Source of the DNA: Actinoplanes sp. TFC3
Lineage (GTDB): Bacteria; Actinomycetota; Actinomycetes; Mycobacteriales; Micromonosporaceae
Direction of reading: 5' to 3'
Assembly (NCBI RefSeq): GCF_001553785.1
Contig: NZ_LOJP01000001.1
Coordinates: forward strand, 1,650,105 to 1,714,104
DNA length: 64,000 nt
A program made the translations under genes and the position numbers. Below the pieces are notes generated by a model. That model did no database searches, was not told the origin of the DNA, and was given only the letters and a program-made list of their open reading frames with translations. Shown here piece after piece: positions 16,591-25,106 of this stretch. The stretch's first letter is position 1; each line of letters begins with the position of its first letter.

Positions 16591-17808
16591 GTGCCGCGCG
16601 ACGCCGAACGCTGGGTGAGCGAACCCGGCAAGGACAGCGGCTATGGCCGTACCCCCTTCGAACGCGACCGCGCCCGGGTGCTGCACTCGGCCGGTTTCCG
16701 GCGGCTGGCCGCCAAGACCCAGGTGCACACGGCCGGCGTCGACGACTTCCTGCGAACCCGGCTGACCCATTCGCTGGAAGTCGCGCAGATCTCCCGGGAG
16801 ATGGGCGCGCGGCTGGGCTGTGACCCGGACGTGGTGGACGTGGCCGGGCTGGCCCACGACATCGGCCACCCGCCGTTCGGGCACAACGGCGAGGCAGCGC
16901 TCGACGTGATCGCTCAGCCCTGCGGAGGATTCGAGGGCAACGCCCAGACGCTGCGGGTGCTGACCCGCCTGGAGGCCAAGGTCGAGGGCGCCGGACTCAA
17001 CCTGACCCGCGCCTCGCTCGACGCCGCCTGCAAATACCCCTGGCCCAGGCGGCCCAAGACCCGCAAGTTCGGGGTCTATCCCGACGACCGGCCGGTGTTC
17101 GATTGGGTACGCCAAACCGCGCCGCCCGGCGACCATCGCTGCCTCGAAGCCCAGGTCATGGACTGGGCCGACGACGTCGCGTACTCGGTGCACGACGTCG
17201 AGGACGGCATCCACGGCGGCTACCTGTCATTGCGCCCGCTGCTGGACGACGCCGACGAACGCGCCGAGCTGTGCGCCGACGTGGCCGGCACCTACTCCGA
17301 CGAGAGCCCGGCCAAGCTGGCCGAGGCGCTCGACCTGCTGCTGGCCGACGACCTGGTGCACGCCACGGCCGGCTACGACGGCACGTACCGCTCGCAGGTC
17401 GCCCTCAAACGCATGACCAGCGTGCTCACCGGCCGGTTCGTGGCCTCCGCGGTCGGCGCCACCAGCAGCCGCCACAACAGCGAGCCGGTACGCCGCTACG
17501 CCGCCGACCTCATCGTCCCGCGCACCGTGCGCAACCAGTGCGCCCTGCTCAAGGGCATGGCCCTGCGCTACGTCATGCGAGCCCGCGCCGCCGAGCACTG
17601 GTACGAACAACAAAGAGAGATCCTCACCACTCTTGTCGAGGAACTCTGCCGCCGCGCCCCCGGCTACCTCGATCCCATGTTCACCGCCATGTGGCACGAG
17701 GCCTCGGACGATGCCGCCCGTCTGCGCGTCGTCGTCGACCAGGTCGCCTCGCTGACCGACCCGGCCGCCGTCACCTGGCACCGGACCCTCGTGGCAAGCG
17801 CCCGCTGA
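16591..17808 (+). CDS. dgt: Deoxyguanosinetriphosphate triphosphohydrolase (dGTPase)
   Basis: The 405-residue HD-domain enzyme hydrolyses dNTPs to nucleoside and triphosphate. FERDRARVLHSAGFRRLAAK and KTQVHTAGVDDFLRTRLTHS give the first HD His, and DVAGLAHDIGHPPFGHNGE gives the HD pair and following His. LEAQVMDWADDVAYSVHDVE supplies the last metal Asp. The start is a GTG. It precedes dnaG by 19 bp, the standard actinobacterial dgt-dnaG pair linking nucleotide pools and replication. Confidence 0.95.
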   Translation: MPRDAERWVSEPGKDSGYGRTPFERDRARVLHSAGFRRLAAKTQVHTAGVDDFLRTRLTHSLEVAQISREMGARLGCDPDVVDVAGLAHDIGHPPFGHNGEAALDVIAQPCGGFEGNAQTLRVLTRLEAKVEGAGLNLTRASLDAACKYPWPRRPKTRKFGVYPDDRPVFDWVRQTAPPGDHRCLEAQVMDWADDVAYSVHDVEDGIHGGYLSLRPLLDDADERAELCADVAGTYSDESPAKLAEALDLLLADDLVHATAGYDGTYRSQVALKRMTSVLTGRFVASAVGATSSRHNSEPVRRYAADLIVPRTVRNQCALLKGMALRYVMRARAAEHWYEQQREILTTLVEELCRRAPGYLDPMFTAMWHEASDDAARLRVVVDQVASLTDPAAVTWHRTLVASAR

Positions 17809-17827
17809 GGCGAGGCAGTATGTAGCG

Positions 17828-20665
17828 GTGGCGGGCAGGGTCAAGGACGAGGACATCGCGCTGGTCCGCGACCGGACCTCGATCGCGGACATCATCAGCG
17901 AGACGGTAACGCTCCGGTCGGCCGGCGGCGGCAACCTCAAGGGCCTGTGCCCCTTCCACGACGAAAAGACCCCGTCCTTCACGGTCTCCCCGGCGCGGAA
18001 CGTGTACTTCTGCCTGGCGGGAGAGACCCGGGTCATCACGAACCAGGGCGTACGGCCGATCCGTGAGCTGGCCGGCAGCAGCCATCGGGTGATCACGACG
18101 CACGGGTGGTTCGTGGAGGCGCCGTTCCTCTCCTTCGGGGAACAGGCGCTGGTTCACCTCCACCTGACCCGCAACGGCCAGCAGAAGACGATCCGGGCCA
18201 CGGCCAACCACCGCTGGTTCATCAGCAGCCGCAGCCGTGGCGTGGAAAAGCGCATCGAGCGAACCACCGCCGAGCTCAAGACCGGTGACCGGCTGGCTCA
18301 CGTGTTCCCGCGGGCGCTCTCCAGCCGGGACGGCGGCGACACCTCCAGGCCATCACCCTTCGGGATTGCCCGAGGCATCGTTTTCGGCGACGGCACCCTT
18401 CTCGATCAGGGCAGCGTTGCGCTGCTCGACGGGGACAAAGACCGGGACCTGCTCAAGTGGTTCCCGCTTAACGAGACGTACGCCAGTGAGAACCGCATGA
18501 CGGTCACCGACCTCCCGGCGTACTTCAAGATCGAGTTACCGCAGCTGACCGAGTCGCTCTCGTACCTCTATGGCTGGCTGGCCGGGTATTTCGCGGCTGA
18601 CGGCGACGTAGCGGCCGACGGCTGCATCTCGCTCGATTCCGCGCACCGCGAGAATCTGGAGTTCGTGCGTGACCTGTGCACGCGAATTGGCGTGGGCACC
18701 TATGGCATCCGCGAGGACACCCGGCCTGGCTTTCCTGATCAACAGCGGCCCGACGGCTCGCAGGGGGACCCCACGCCGATCTATCGGCTGACCCTCATGG
18801 GCGAAGACCTTCCGGAAGACTTCTTCCTCATCACCGCCCACCGCGACCGCTTCGTTTCGGCTCGGAAGAAGTATGAGCGCCGCGGTTGGGTCGTTGCGGC
18901 GATCGAAGACCACGGCGAAGTCGAAGAGGTCTTCTGCCCGGTCGTCGACGGCACCCACGCTTTCGTTCTCGAAGACAACATCCTCACCGGTAACTGCCAC
19001 GGATGTGGCGCTGGTGGGGACGCCATCAAGTTCCTGATGGATGCCGAGCATCTGACGTTTGTCGAGTCGCTGGAGCGGCTGGCGGGCAAGGCGGGCATTC
19101 AGCTTCGCTATGACGAGTCGGGGTTCAACCGCAACGGCGGGGAGCAGCAGCGCCAGCAGCCCGGGCAGAAACAGCGGTTGATCGCCGCGCACGCTGCGGC
19201 CGCCGAGTTCTATGCCGATCAGCTGGGCCGCGGTGGGGCGCGCAAGGCGAGGGAGTTCCTGGCTCAGCGGGGCTTCGGACGCGATGCGGCGCAGACGTAC
19301 GGGTGTGGTTTCGCGCCCGACGGGTGGGACCTGCTCACCAAGCATCTGTTGCAGAAGGGCTTCACGCGCGACGAGCTGACGACGGGTGGTCTGGCCAAGC
19401 CGGCGCGCTCGGGTTCGCTGATCGACCGGTTCCGGCGGCGGCTGCTGTGGCCCATCAAGGATATGAGCGGCGATGTCATCGGGTTCGGAGCGCGCAAGCT
19501 TTTCGACGACGATGACGGGCCCAAGTACCTGAACACCCCCGAGACGCCGCTGTACAAGAAGTCGCATGTGCTCTATGGCATCGACCAGGCCAAGCGGGAG
19601 ATCGCCAAGCGGGGGCGCGCGGTGATTGTCGAGGGGTACACCGATGTCATGGCGTGCCACGAGGCCGGTGAGCCGACGGCGGTGGCGACCTGTGGCACGG
19701 CGTTCGGGGTGGATCACATCGGGGTGCTGCGCCGGTTGCTGATGGACAGCGACAGCTTCACGGGCGAGATCATTTACACCTTTGACGGGGACGCGGCGGG
19801 GCAGAAGGCGGCGTTGCGGGCCTTCGAGGAGGATCAGCGGTTCGTCGGGCGCACGTTCATCGCGGTCAGCCCGGACAACATGGACCCCTGTGAGCTGCGG
19901 CTGGCCCGGGGTGACCTCGCGGTGCGGGACATGATCGCCGGTCGGGAGCCGCTGGTTGACTTCGCGTTGCGTCAGACACTGGCCCGTTTCGACCTGGACA
20001 CCGTCGAAGGCCGGGTGGAGGCGATGCGCAGGGCTGCACCGCTGGTGGCCAAGATCAAGGACCGGGAGAAGCGTCCGGAGTACGCCCGTAAGCTCGCCGG
20101 TGACCTGGGGATGGACCTGGAGCCGGTGCAGCGCGCGGTGGCCCAGGCCGTGACGCCCGACGCGCCGGCCGCGGGTCAGCAGCGCAATGTGGTCAACCCG
20201 CAGCGCGAGGTCGAGCGGGAGACGTTGAAGCTCGCCCTGCAGTATCCGGTGCTCGCCGGTCCCATGTTCGATGCCATCGAGGCCGACTCGTACGGTGACC
20301 CGGTGCTGCGCTCGGTGCGCGAGGCTGTCGCCGCGGCGGGTGGGGCCGGCACCGCTACCGGTGGTGTGGTGTGGATCGAAGCGGTCCGCGACGCATGCGA
20401 AGATCTCGGCGGGAAGGCTCTGATCGCCGAGTTGGCGGTCGAGGCCGTGCACGTCGACGGCGAGGCCGACTTGCGTTATGTCCAGGTGCACCTGGCCCGG
20501 CTGCAGGCCGGCGCGGTCACCACCCGGATCAAGGAGTTGAAATCCAAGGTGCAGCGGCTCAACCCGGTCGCGCACAAGGACGAATTCAACACCCTGGTCG
20601 GGGAACTCTTCTCGCTGGAGCAGCACGCCCGCGCGCTGCGCGACCAGGCAGCAGGTGCACTGTGA
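17828..20665 (+). CDS. dnaG: DNA primase DnaG interrupted by an in-frame intein
   Basis: The 945-residue precursor would yield a 617-residue primase after splicing, the normal actinobacterial length. The zinc ribbon is split: CPFH (Cys41, His44) lies before the intein, and CHGCG with Cys390 and Cys393 follows it. The TOPRIM catalytic core is intact, with GRAVIVEGYTDVMACHEAGE and GEIIYTFDGDAAGQKAALRA, as is the SGDVIGFGARKLF segment of the RNA polymerase domain. The C-terminal DnaB-binding region ends in HKDEFNTLVGELFSLEQHAR. DnaG makes RNA primers at replication forks. The start is GTG, downstream of dgt, and the stop overlaps the next gene by 4 bp. Confidence 0.96.
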   Translation: MAGRVKDEDIALVRDRTSIADIISETVTLRSAGGGNLKGLCPFHDEKTPSFTVSPARNVYFCLAGETRVITNQGVRPIRELAGSSHRVITTHGWFVEAPFLSFGEQALVHLHLTRNGQQKTIRATANHRWFISSRSRGVEKRIERTTAELKTGDRLAHVFPRALSSRDGGDTSRPSPFGIARGIVFGDGTLLDQGSVALLDGDKDRDLLKWFPLNETYASENRMTVTDLPAYFKIELPQLTESLSYLYGWLAGYFAADGDVAADGCISLDSAHRENLEFVRDLCTRIGVGTYGIREDTRPGFPDQQRPDGSQGDPTPIYRLTLMGEDLPEDFFLITAHRDRFVSARKKYERRGWVVAAIEDHGEVEEVFCPVVDGTHAFVLEDNILTGNCHGCGAGGDAIKFLMDAEHLTFVESLERLAGKAGIQLRYDESGFNRNGGEQQRQQPGQKQRLIAAHAAAAEFYADQLGRGGARKAREFLAQRGFGRDAAQTYGCGFAPDGWDLLTKHLLQKGFTRDELTTGGLAKPARSGSLIDRFRRRLLWPIKDMSGDVIGFGARKLFDDDDGPKYLNTPETPLYKKSHVLYGIDQAKREIAKRGRAVIVEGYTDVMACHEAGEPTAVATCGTAFGVDHIGVLRRLLMDSDSFTGEIIYTFDGDAAGQKAALRAFEEDQRFVGRTFIAVSPDNMDPCELRLARGDLAVRDMIAGREPLVDFALRQTLARFDLDTVEGRVEAMRRAAPLVAKIKDREKRPEYARKLAGDLGMDLEPVQRAVAQAVTPDAPAAGQQRNVVNPQREVERETLKLALQYPVLAGPMFDAIEADSYGDPVLRSVREAVAAAGGAGTATGGVVWIEAVRDACEDLGGKALIAELAVEAVHVDGEADLRYVQVHLARLQAGAVTTRIKELKSKVQRLNPVAHKDEFNTLVGELFSLEQHARALRDQAAGAL
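18011..18994 (+). other. Intein in DnaG (328 residues) with LAGLIDADG-type endonuclease
   Basis: The segment encodes residues 62-389 of the dnaG product. It begins with Cys62 (CLAGETRVIT, block A) and has a TANH block B at residues 125-128. Two dodecapeptide-type motifs of a LAGLIDADG endonuclease lie at about 180-190 (IARGIVFGDGT) and 250-260 (WLAGYFAADGD). It ends in DGTHAFVLEDNILTGN followed by extein Cys390. The penultimate intein residue is Gly, not the usual His. Insertion is exactly before the third zinc ligand, so the zinc ribbon can only form after splicing. The boundaries are set by removing the insert to restore FCHGCG. Confidence 0.95.
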
Positions 20666-21186
20666 AGCTCTTCCGCCGACGTCCGAAGCTGCCCGCCGCG
20701 CAGACGCCCCCGCTGGAGAGCGAGGAGCGGGTGCTGTCCTGGGCCGCAGTCGATGAGAACTCGGTGCTGGTGGCCACCAACCGGGGGCTGTGGCTGCCCA
20801 GCGGCACCCGGCTCGGCTGGCATGACATCCACAAGGCCGTGTGGTCGGGCCGCGAGCTGCGGATCACCCCGGCCGAGGTGGCGCAGGAGCGCCACGGTTA
20901 CACGGTGCTGGTGGACGCGCCGATCATCGGATTCCTGCTGCTGGAGCCGGGGGACCTGCCCGATCAGGTACGCACCCGGGTGACCCGGTCGGTGGGTTAC
21001 ACCTCGCATCACCCGTTGCCGCCCAACGGCGGGGTGCGGGTGGTGGGGCGGCGGGTCAGCGGGGCCGACGGTCTGCTCTGGTCGGTGCGTTATGACGCCA
21101 AGACCGCTGTGGATGCCGAGCCGATCGTCGAGGTCACCGACCAGCTCGTCGCCTCGGCCCAGGAGGCGACCACGCCACCGGCGTAA
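20662..21186 (+). CDS. Conserved protein of unknown function downstream of dnaG
   Basis: The 174-residue protein starts at a GTG overlapping the dnaG stop (GTGA). It has a basic start (VKLFRRRPKLPAAQ), then a beta-rich region reading as strands: ERVLSWAAVDENSVLVATNR, GLWLPSGTRLGWHDIHKAVW, SGRELRITPAE, YTVLVDAPIIGFLLLEPGD. A helix follows (LPDQVRTRVTRSVGYTSHHP). It has no signal peptide and no recognised catalytic motif. Such genes commonly follow dnaG in actinobacteria as hypothetical proteins. Confidence 0.75.
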   Translation: MKLFRRRPKLPAAQTPPLESEERVLSWAAVDENSVLVATNRGLWLPSGTRLGWHDIHKAVWSGRELRITPAEVAQERHGYTVLVDAPIIGFLLLEPGDLPDQVRTRVTRSVGYTSHHPLPPNGGVRVVGRRVSGADGLLWSVRYDAKTAVDAEPIVEVTDQLVASAQEATTPPA

Positions 21187-21227
21187 CCCGCGCGCTTTTG
21201 TCGTACCCCTTGGCTAGGGTCTCGGTT

Positions 21228-22148
21228 GTGGCTCTTATTCACGCCCGTGGGCTGGTCAAACGGTTCGGCGACTTCACCGCGGTGGACGGCATCGACGTCG
21301 ATGTGCAGCGCGGTGAGGCGTTCGGGTTCCTCGGACCCAACGGCGCCGGCAAAAGCTCCACCATGCGCATGATCGGGTGTGTGTCGCCGCCCAGCGGGGG
21401 AGTGCTGCGCATTCTCGACCTGGATCCGCTGCGCGACGGGGTGAAGATCAGGGGGCGGCTCGGCGTCTGCCCGCAGCTGGACAACCTGGATCCCGAGCTG
21501 ACCGTGCGGGAAAACCTGACGACGTACGCCCGGTTCTTCGGCATTCCCCGCAAGGTTGCCCGCGCCCGCGCCGCCGAGCTGCTGGATTTCGTCCAGCTCA
21601 CCGAGCGGGCCGACAGCAAGGTCGAGCCGCTGTCCGGGGGGATGAAGCGCCGGTTGACGATCGCCCGGGCGCTGGTCAACGAGCCAGAGATCGTGCTGCT
21701 CGACGAGCCCACCACCGGCCTCGACCCGCAGGCCCGGCATCTGGTGTGGGAGCGGTTGTTCCGGCTCAAGCAACAGGGCGTCACGCTGGTGCTGACCACG
21801 CATTACATGGACGAGGCCGAGCAGCTGTGCGACCGCCTGGTGGTGATGGACGGCGGCACGATCGTGGCGGAGGGTTCGCCGCGCACGTTGATCGACCGGT
21901 ATTCCACGCGTGAAGTGGTGGAACTGCGCTTCGCCGCGGAGTCACAGGAGCCGTTCGCGGACAAGCTCGACGGCATCGGTGAGCGGCTGGAGATCCTGCC
22001 CGACCGCATCCTGCTCTACGTCGAGCAGGGCGATGATGCCGTGGCCGCGGTGACCGCCCGCCCGCTCAGCCCCGCCAACGTGCTGGTGCGCCGCAGCAGC
22101 CTCGAGGACGTGTTCCTGACCCTGACCGGCCGGACGCTGGTGGACTGA
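21228..22148 (+). CDS. ABC-2 type transporter ATPase (NodI/DrrA-like)
   Basis: The 306-residue protein has one ABC domain: Walker A GPNGAGKSS near residue 37, Q-loop VCPQLDNLDPELTVRENL, signature LSGGMKRRLTIARALV, Walker B IVLLDEPTTGLDPQARH and H-loop LTTHYMDEAEQLCDRL. A C-terminal domain like that of DrrA follows. It pairs with the two downstream permeases to form an exporter; drug or lipid substrates are typical of the family. The GTG at 21228 is chosen because the homology starts there. Its stop overlaps the next ATG. Confidence 0.93.
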   Translation: MALIHARGLVKRFGDFTAVDGIDVDVQRGEAFGFLGPNGAGKSSTMRMIGCVSPPSGGVLRILDLDPLRDGVKIRGRLGVCPQLDNLDPELTVRENLTTYARFFGIPRKVARARAAELLDFVQLTERADSKVEPLSGGMKRRLTIARALVNEPEIVLLDEPTTGLDPQARHLVWERLFRLKQQGVTLVLTTHYMDEAEQLCDRLVVMDGGTIVAEGSPRTLIDRYSTREVVELRFAAESQEPFADKLDGIGERLEILPDRILLYVEQGDDAVAAVTARPLSPANVLVRRSSLEDVFLTLTGRTLVD

Positions 22149-22900
22149 TGACCTTTTACGTGCTCGAGTATTACCTGGTCAACTATCGCCGGGTGTGGCG
22201 CTCCAGCGTGCTGTCGTCGTTCGTGCTGCCGCTGCTGACGATGCTCGGCTTCGGGGTGGGCGTCGGGGCGTACGTCAACGGCGGCGTCCAAGGCGTGCCA
22301 TATCTGGACTGGATGGTGCCCGGCCTGATCGCGTCGACGGCCATGCAGGTAGCGGTGGGCGAGTCCACCTGGCCGGTGCTGGGCAACTTCGAGTGGCAGC
22401 GGCTCTACTTCACCCAGGGTGCGGCGCCGCTGCGGGTCACCGACATCCTCGACGGCCACCTGCTGTTCGTGGTGCTGCGCACGCTGATCAGCTCGGCCGC
22501 GTTCCTGGCCATCGCGACGGCGTTCGGCACCATGCACTCGTGGTGGGCCTGGCTGACATTGCCGATTGCGGCGCTGGTCGGGCTGGCTGTGGCGACGCCG
22601 ACGTTCGCCTACTCGTCCACCGTGCGCGGGGACACGTACCTGGCGATTCTGTTCCGTCTCGGGGTGCTGCCGATGTCGCTGTTCTCCGGCGTGTTCTTCC
22701 CGGTCCAGTCGCTGCCCTCCGCGCTGCAGTGGGTGGCGTATGGGTTCCCGTTGTGGCACGCGGTCGATCTGAGCCGCGCCGCAACGCTGGGCGTCGCCCC
22801 CACCTGGCCGGCGCTGGGCCACGTCGCCTACCTGGCCCTGTGGGCGGGTGCGGGCTGGTGGCTCGCGTTGCGCCAATTCCGCCGCCGGCTGACGGTCTAG
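22148..22900 (+). CDS. ABC-2 transporter permease 1
   Basis: The 250-residue membrane protein has six hydrophobic segments, beginning with VLEYYLVNYRRVWRSSVLSS and LPLLTMLGFGVGVGAYVNGG. It has the ABC-2/NodJ-type features MVPGLIASTAMQVAVGESTW and FFPVQSLPSALQWVAYGFPL. The stop of the ATPase gene overlaps its start. With the next gene it would form a heterodimeric channel for the DrrA-like ATPase. Confidence 0.9.
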   Translation: MTFYVLEYYLVNYRRVWRSSVLSSFVLPLLTMLGFGVGVGAYVNGGVQGVPYLDWMVPGLIASTAMQVAVGESTWPVLGNFEWQRLYFTQGAAPLRVTDILDGHLLFVVLRTLISSAAFLAIATAFGTMHSWWAWLTLPIAALVGLAVATPTFAYSSTVRGDTYLAILFRLGVLPMSLFSGVFFPVQSLPSALQWVAYGFPLWHAVDLSRAATLGVAPTWPALGHVAYLALWAGAGWWLALRQFRRRLTV

Positions 22901-22911
22901 GGAGGACTGGC

Positions 22912-23721
22912 ATGGTGACTCTCATGCTGCCCCGGCTGATCGCGTCCGAGGGCCCGGCCCGTCGCTCCGGCGCGGTGATCGAACGCAACGCCACCTCGCT
23001 GCGCGGGGCGTATTGGATCGTGGTGGCTTCCGGTTTCCTGGAGCCGCTGCTCTACCTGTTCTCCATCGGCGTGGGCGTCGGGGCCCTGATCGGCGACCTC
23101 ACGCTGCCCGGCGGCCGGGTCGTGGAATATGCGGCGTTCGTGGCCCCGGCCATGCTTGCCTCCTCGGCAATGACCGGTGCGCTGTCGGAGACCACGTTCA
23201 ACTTCTTCGGCAAGATGAAATACTGGAAGCTGTACGACGGCATGCTCGCCACCCCGCTGCGGCCCATCGAGGTCGCGCTCGGCGAGCTGGCCTGGGCGAT
23301 GATCCGCGGCAACATCTACGGCGCGGCGTTCCTGGTCGTCATGGTGGCGATGGACCTGACGACCCCGGGGCGGGCGGTCGCCGCGTTCTTCGCCACCGTC
23401 CTGATCGGGTTCACCTTCGGCAGCCTCGGCATGGCCCTGTCCACGTTCATGCGCAGCTGGCAGGACTTCGACATCGTGGTCTCGGTGCAGTTCGCGCTCT
23501 TCCTGTTCTCCGGCACGTTCGTTCCGGCCCAGGCCTATCCGGCGGTGCTGCGCTGGCTGGTTGAGATCACCCCGCTGTACCGCGCAGTCGACCTGACCCG
23601 CGCGTTGTGCCTCGGCGGCGTGGGCTGGCTGCAGCTGCTGGACGTGTTCTATCTGCTCGTGCTGTTCGCCGCCGGCATGGCCGTGGCCAGCCGGCGGATG
23701 GGCAAGCTGCTGCTCAAATAA
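22912..23721 (+). CDS. ABC-2 transporter permease 2
   Basis: The 269-residue permease is a paralogue of the upstream one: SGFLEPLLYLFSIGVGVGAL, FVAPAMLASSAMTGALSETT, FFGKMKYWKLYDGMLATPLR, then FSGTFVPAQAYPAVLRWLVE and ITPLYRAVDLTRALCLGG. GGGAGG lies 6 to 7 bases before the ATG at 22912. The two permeases and one ATPase form a complete exporter of unknown substrate. Confidence 0.9.
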   Translation: MVTLMLPRLIASEGPARRSGAVIERNATSLRGAYWIVVASGFLEPLLYLFSIGVGVGALIGDLTLPGGRVVEYAAFVAPAMLASSAMTGALSETTFNFFGKMKYWKLYDGMLATPLRPIEVALGELAWAMIRGNIYGAAFLVVMVAMDLTTPGRAVAAFFATVLIGFTFGSLGMALSTFMRSWQDFDIVVSVQFALFLFSGTFVPAQAYPAVLRWLVEITPLYRAVDLTRALCLGGVGWLQLLDVFYLLVLFAAGMAVASRRMGKLLLK

Positions 23722-23868
23722 GACCGGTACGGCGCTGAGCTGGGTGCTCGCTGGGGGTCTGCTGATTCGAAGAGGGTTAGAGCAGGGACGCGGCGGGCAT
23801 CACCTTCGCAGGTCGCGATGCCGCGGACCGGCAGACCCTGCTGTGCAGCGCTGAAGGAGTCCCACACG

Positions 23869-24966
23869 ATGAAGCTTCATGGCAAGTCCCACGACTCGGA
23901 GCACGAGAGGTCCGGCGACTCTGATCGCAAGGGCGCTGAAAACAAGGGCTACGACCCGAGCACCACGCGTACCGGTGAGGACCGCGAGAACGACCTGAGC
24001 GCCCCCGGCCCCGACGAGGGTCCGGACAACCCCGCCCAGCTCAAGGGCAAGGGCATCATGGGCGCCGTCAAGCGGACGTTCAAGCAGTTCTCCGAGGACA
24101 ACATCTCCGACTGGGCCGCCGCGCTCACCTACTACGGGGTGCTGTCGATCTTCCCCGGCGCGCTGGTGCTGGTCTCCATCTTGGGTCTGCTCAGCGACAA
24201 CGGGCAGCAGACGGTGCAGGACACCTTGAACCAGGTGGCTCCGAACCAGATCAAGGACCTGGTCAACCAGGTGCTGGGTCAGGTCTCGGATTCGGGTACG
24301 GCGAGCTTCGCCGCCATCGTGGGTCTGATCGCCGCGTTCTGGTCGGCGTCGGGTTACATCGCCGCGTTCATGCGGGCCTCGAACGCCATCTATGACGTGC
24401 CCGAGGGCCGGCCGATCTGGAAGACGCTGCCCATCCGGGTGGGTGTGACGGCGATCGTCGGCATCATGCTCATCCTGTCCGCGGTCATCGTGGTGTTCAC
24501 CGGCGACCTGGCGCAGGCCGTGGGCGACAGCATCGGGCTCGGCTCGGCAGCGGTCACCACCTGGAACATCGCCAAGTGGCCGGTGCTCATTCTGCTGGTC
24601 AGCCTGATGTTCGCGATCCTGTACTGGGCCTCGCCGAACGCCAAGACCGGCGGCTTCCGCTGGGTCAGCCCGGGTGGCATCTTCGCCGTCCTGCTGTGGG
24701 TGCTCGCCTCCGGCGCGTTCGCGATCTACCTGGCCAACTTCGCCAACTACAACAAGACGTACGGAACTCTGGGTGGCGTCATCGCCTTCCTGGTCTGGTT
24801 GTGGATCTCCAACATCGCGATCATGCTGGGCGCCGAGCTCGACGCCGAGCTGGAGCGGGGCCGGGCCATCGCGGCCGGGCACGACCCGGACGACGAGCCG
24901 TTCCTGCAGCTGCGCGACGACCGCAAGCTCAAGAAGGGCAGCGAAAAGGGATTGAGTACCAACTGA
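23869..24966 (+). CDS. YihY/BrkB-family inner membrane protein
   Basis: The 365-residue protein has a hydrophilic, charged N-terminus of about 70 residues (HDSEHERSGDSDRKGAENKG), then a YihY/UPF0761 domain with six transmembrane helices. The conserved region is NISDWAAALTYYGVLSIFPG, AAIVGLIAAFWSASGYIAAF, MRASNAIYDVPEGRP and FANYNKTYGTLGGVIAFLVW with LWISNIAIMLGAELDAELER. The ATG at 23869 follows GAAGGAG. Family function is unsettled. A strong terminator follows. Confidence 0.9.
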   Translation: MKLHGKSHDSEHERSGDSDRKGAENKGYDPSTTRTGEDRENDLSAPGPDEGPDNPAQLKGKGIMGAVKRTFKQFSEDNISDWAAALTYYGVLSIFPGALVLVSILGLLSDNGQQTVQDTLNQVAPNQIKDLVNQVLGQVSDSGTASFAAIVGLIAAFWSASGYIAAFMRASNAIYDVPEGRPIWKTLPIRVGVTAIVGIMLILSAVIVVFTGDLAQAVGDSIGLGSAAVTTWNIAKWPVLILLVSLMFAILYWASPNAKTGGFRWVSPGGIFAVLLWVLASGAFAIYLANFANYNKTYGTLGGVIAFLVWLWISNIAIMLGAELDAELERGRAIAAGHDPDDEPFLQLRDDRKLKKGSEKGLSTN

Positions 24967-24980
24967 CTTCAGCACTCCAG

Positions 24981-25013
24981 CAAAGCGGCGGGCCGATCAG
25001 GCCCGCCGCTTTG
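24981..25013 (+). terminator. Rho-independent terminator after the YihY-family gene
   Basis: A perfect 14-bp stem (CAAAGCGGCGGGCC paired with GGCCCGCCGCTTTG) has a 5-nt loop GATCA and lies 14 bp after the stop codon. The three T residues close the stem rather than forming a long run. Confidence 0.92.
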
Positions 25014-25106
25014 TGCGTTAAGGCCCGAAACACTTTTGACTGTGTCGACAAAAGTTTCTGAGGATCAACGAAAAACTATGGACTGGAGCGGCGGAACGGC
25101 CCTAGT

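Noticed and set aside
18536..20626. A 696-residue minus-strand open frame opposite dnaG
   Set aside because: It is the antisense of dnaG with no motif, no ribosome site and composition typical of a shadow frame.
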